From Scolanthus callimorphus (Eukaryota; Cnidaria; Anthozoa; Actiniaria; Edwardsiidae), in NCBI GenBank assembly GCA_033964015.1, contig CM066912.1, forward strand, positions 22,493,073 to 22,557,072: a stretch of DNA of 64,000 nucleotides. Direction: 5' to 3'. The notes under the pieces are model-generated. The model was not told where the DNA came from. It did not search any database and saw nothing but the letters and a program-made list of their open reading frames with translations. Shown here piece by piece: positions 63,764 through 64,000 of this stretch; position 1 is the stretch's first letter; the number at the start of each line of letters is the position of its first letter. The position numbers were made by a program, and so were the translations under genes.

Positions 63764-64000
63764 GTACTAATAAGCAGCATCGCCACTAGAAATTAATTGC
63801 ACCGATACCTGAATGATAAAATGTATTTGCTGTAGATATGTAATTTACTTGATTATATTGTAGCGGACCTTGTTTTTCAGTTGTCACGTGACTAAACTTA
63901 TCTCATCAAATATAATTTCAAATGCTTTATACTCAATAGAACAGTAGAGAACAATTTACGTTCTGAATTAAGTTTTCTTAGTAAATTTTAGGTCACCATG
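63764..64000. other. Start of CEP290 intron 56; nothing further recognised
   Basis: AT-rich sequence with no coding, repeat or structural signal that I can support. The next CEP290 exon should lie beyond the window. Confidence 0.6.

Overview
The window is nuclear DNA from an animal. It is intron-rich and AT-leaning, and dense in short inverted-repeat elements (MITEs), tRNA-derived SINEs and minisatellites. The two genes are conserved metazoan genes. The gene structure and the repeat landscape (many TA- or TTAA-flanked foldback elements) suggest an invertebrate, most likely an anthozoan cnidarian such as a coral. That assignment is an inference from general character; no species marker is visible.

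Two genes stand head to head about 370 bp apart. On the minus strand, 5807 down to the left part of the window is the 5' two thirds of a parvin gene: N-terminus, CH1 domain and inter-CH linker in eight exons, with the CH2 half outside the visible exons. On the plus strand, 6178 to 63763 is almost all of CEP290, the coiled-coil protein of the ciliary transition zone. I placed 56 exons, about 6.2 kb of coding sequence or roughly 2,060 residues. The gene runs off the right edge with an estimated 350-400 C-terminal residues missing. The shared region 5808-6177 holds three CCAAT boxes, a YY1-like AAAATGGCGGC motif and a 37-codon upstream ORF.

The introns carry the rest. 1-2039: MITEs, a telomere-like stretch and a dispersed repeat. 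7325-10728 (intron 2): a decayed Tc1/mariner element with very long terminal inverted repeats. 13.4-18.9 kb: MITEs, some nested inside each other. 20.6-28.6 kb (intron 15): a TTAA-flanked element, two paralogous antisense coding fragments of unknown family, and a GA-rich minisatellite. 36472-41528 (intron 25): a roughly 5 kb palindrome with about 2.1 kb arms. 42.4-43.6 kb: a MITE hosting two SINEs. 55591-56412: a minisatellite made of the 3' end and splice donor of exon 45. Smaller MITEs and SINEs fill most remaining long introns.

Two sequence-level oddities run through the annotation. First, several exons left of about 35.6 kb (two in parvin, several in CEP290) need a single-base insertion or deletion, mostly in short homopolymers, to keep the homologous frame. 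None of the 33 CEP290 exons right of that point does. This looks like a change in sequence quality rather than a decaying gene. Second, two CEP290 introns appear to use GC rather than GT donors. I saw no bacterial-type operon, CRISPR array, rRNA or viral gene.
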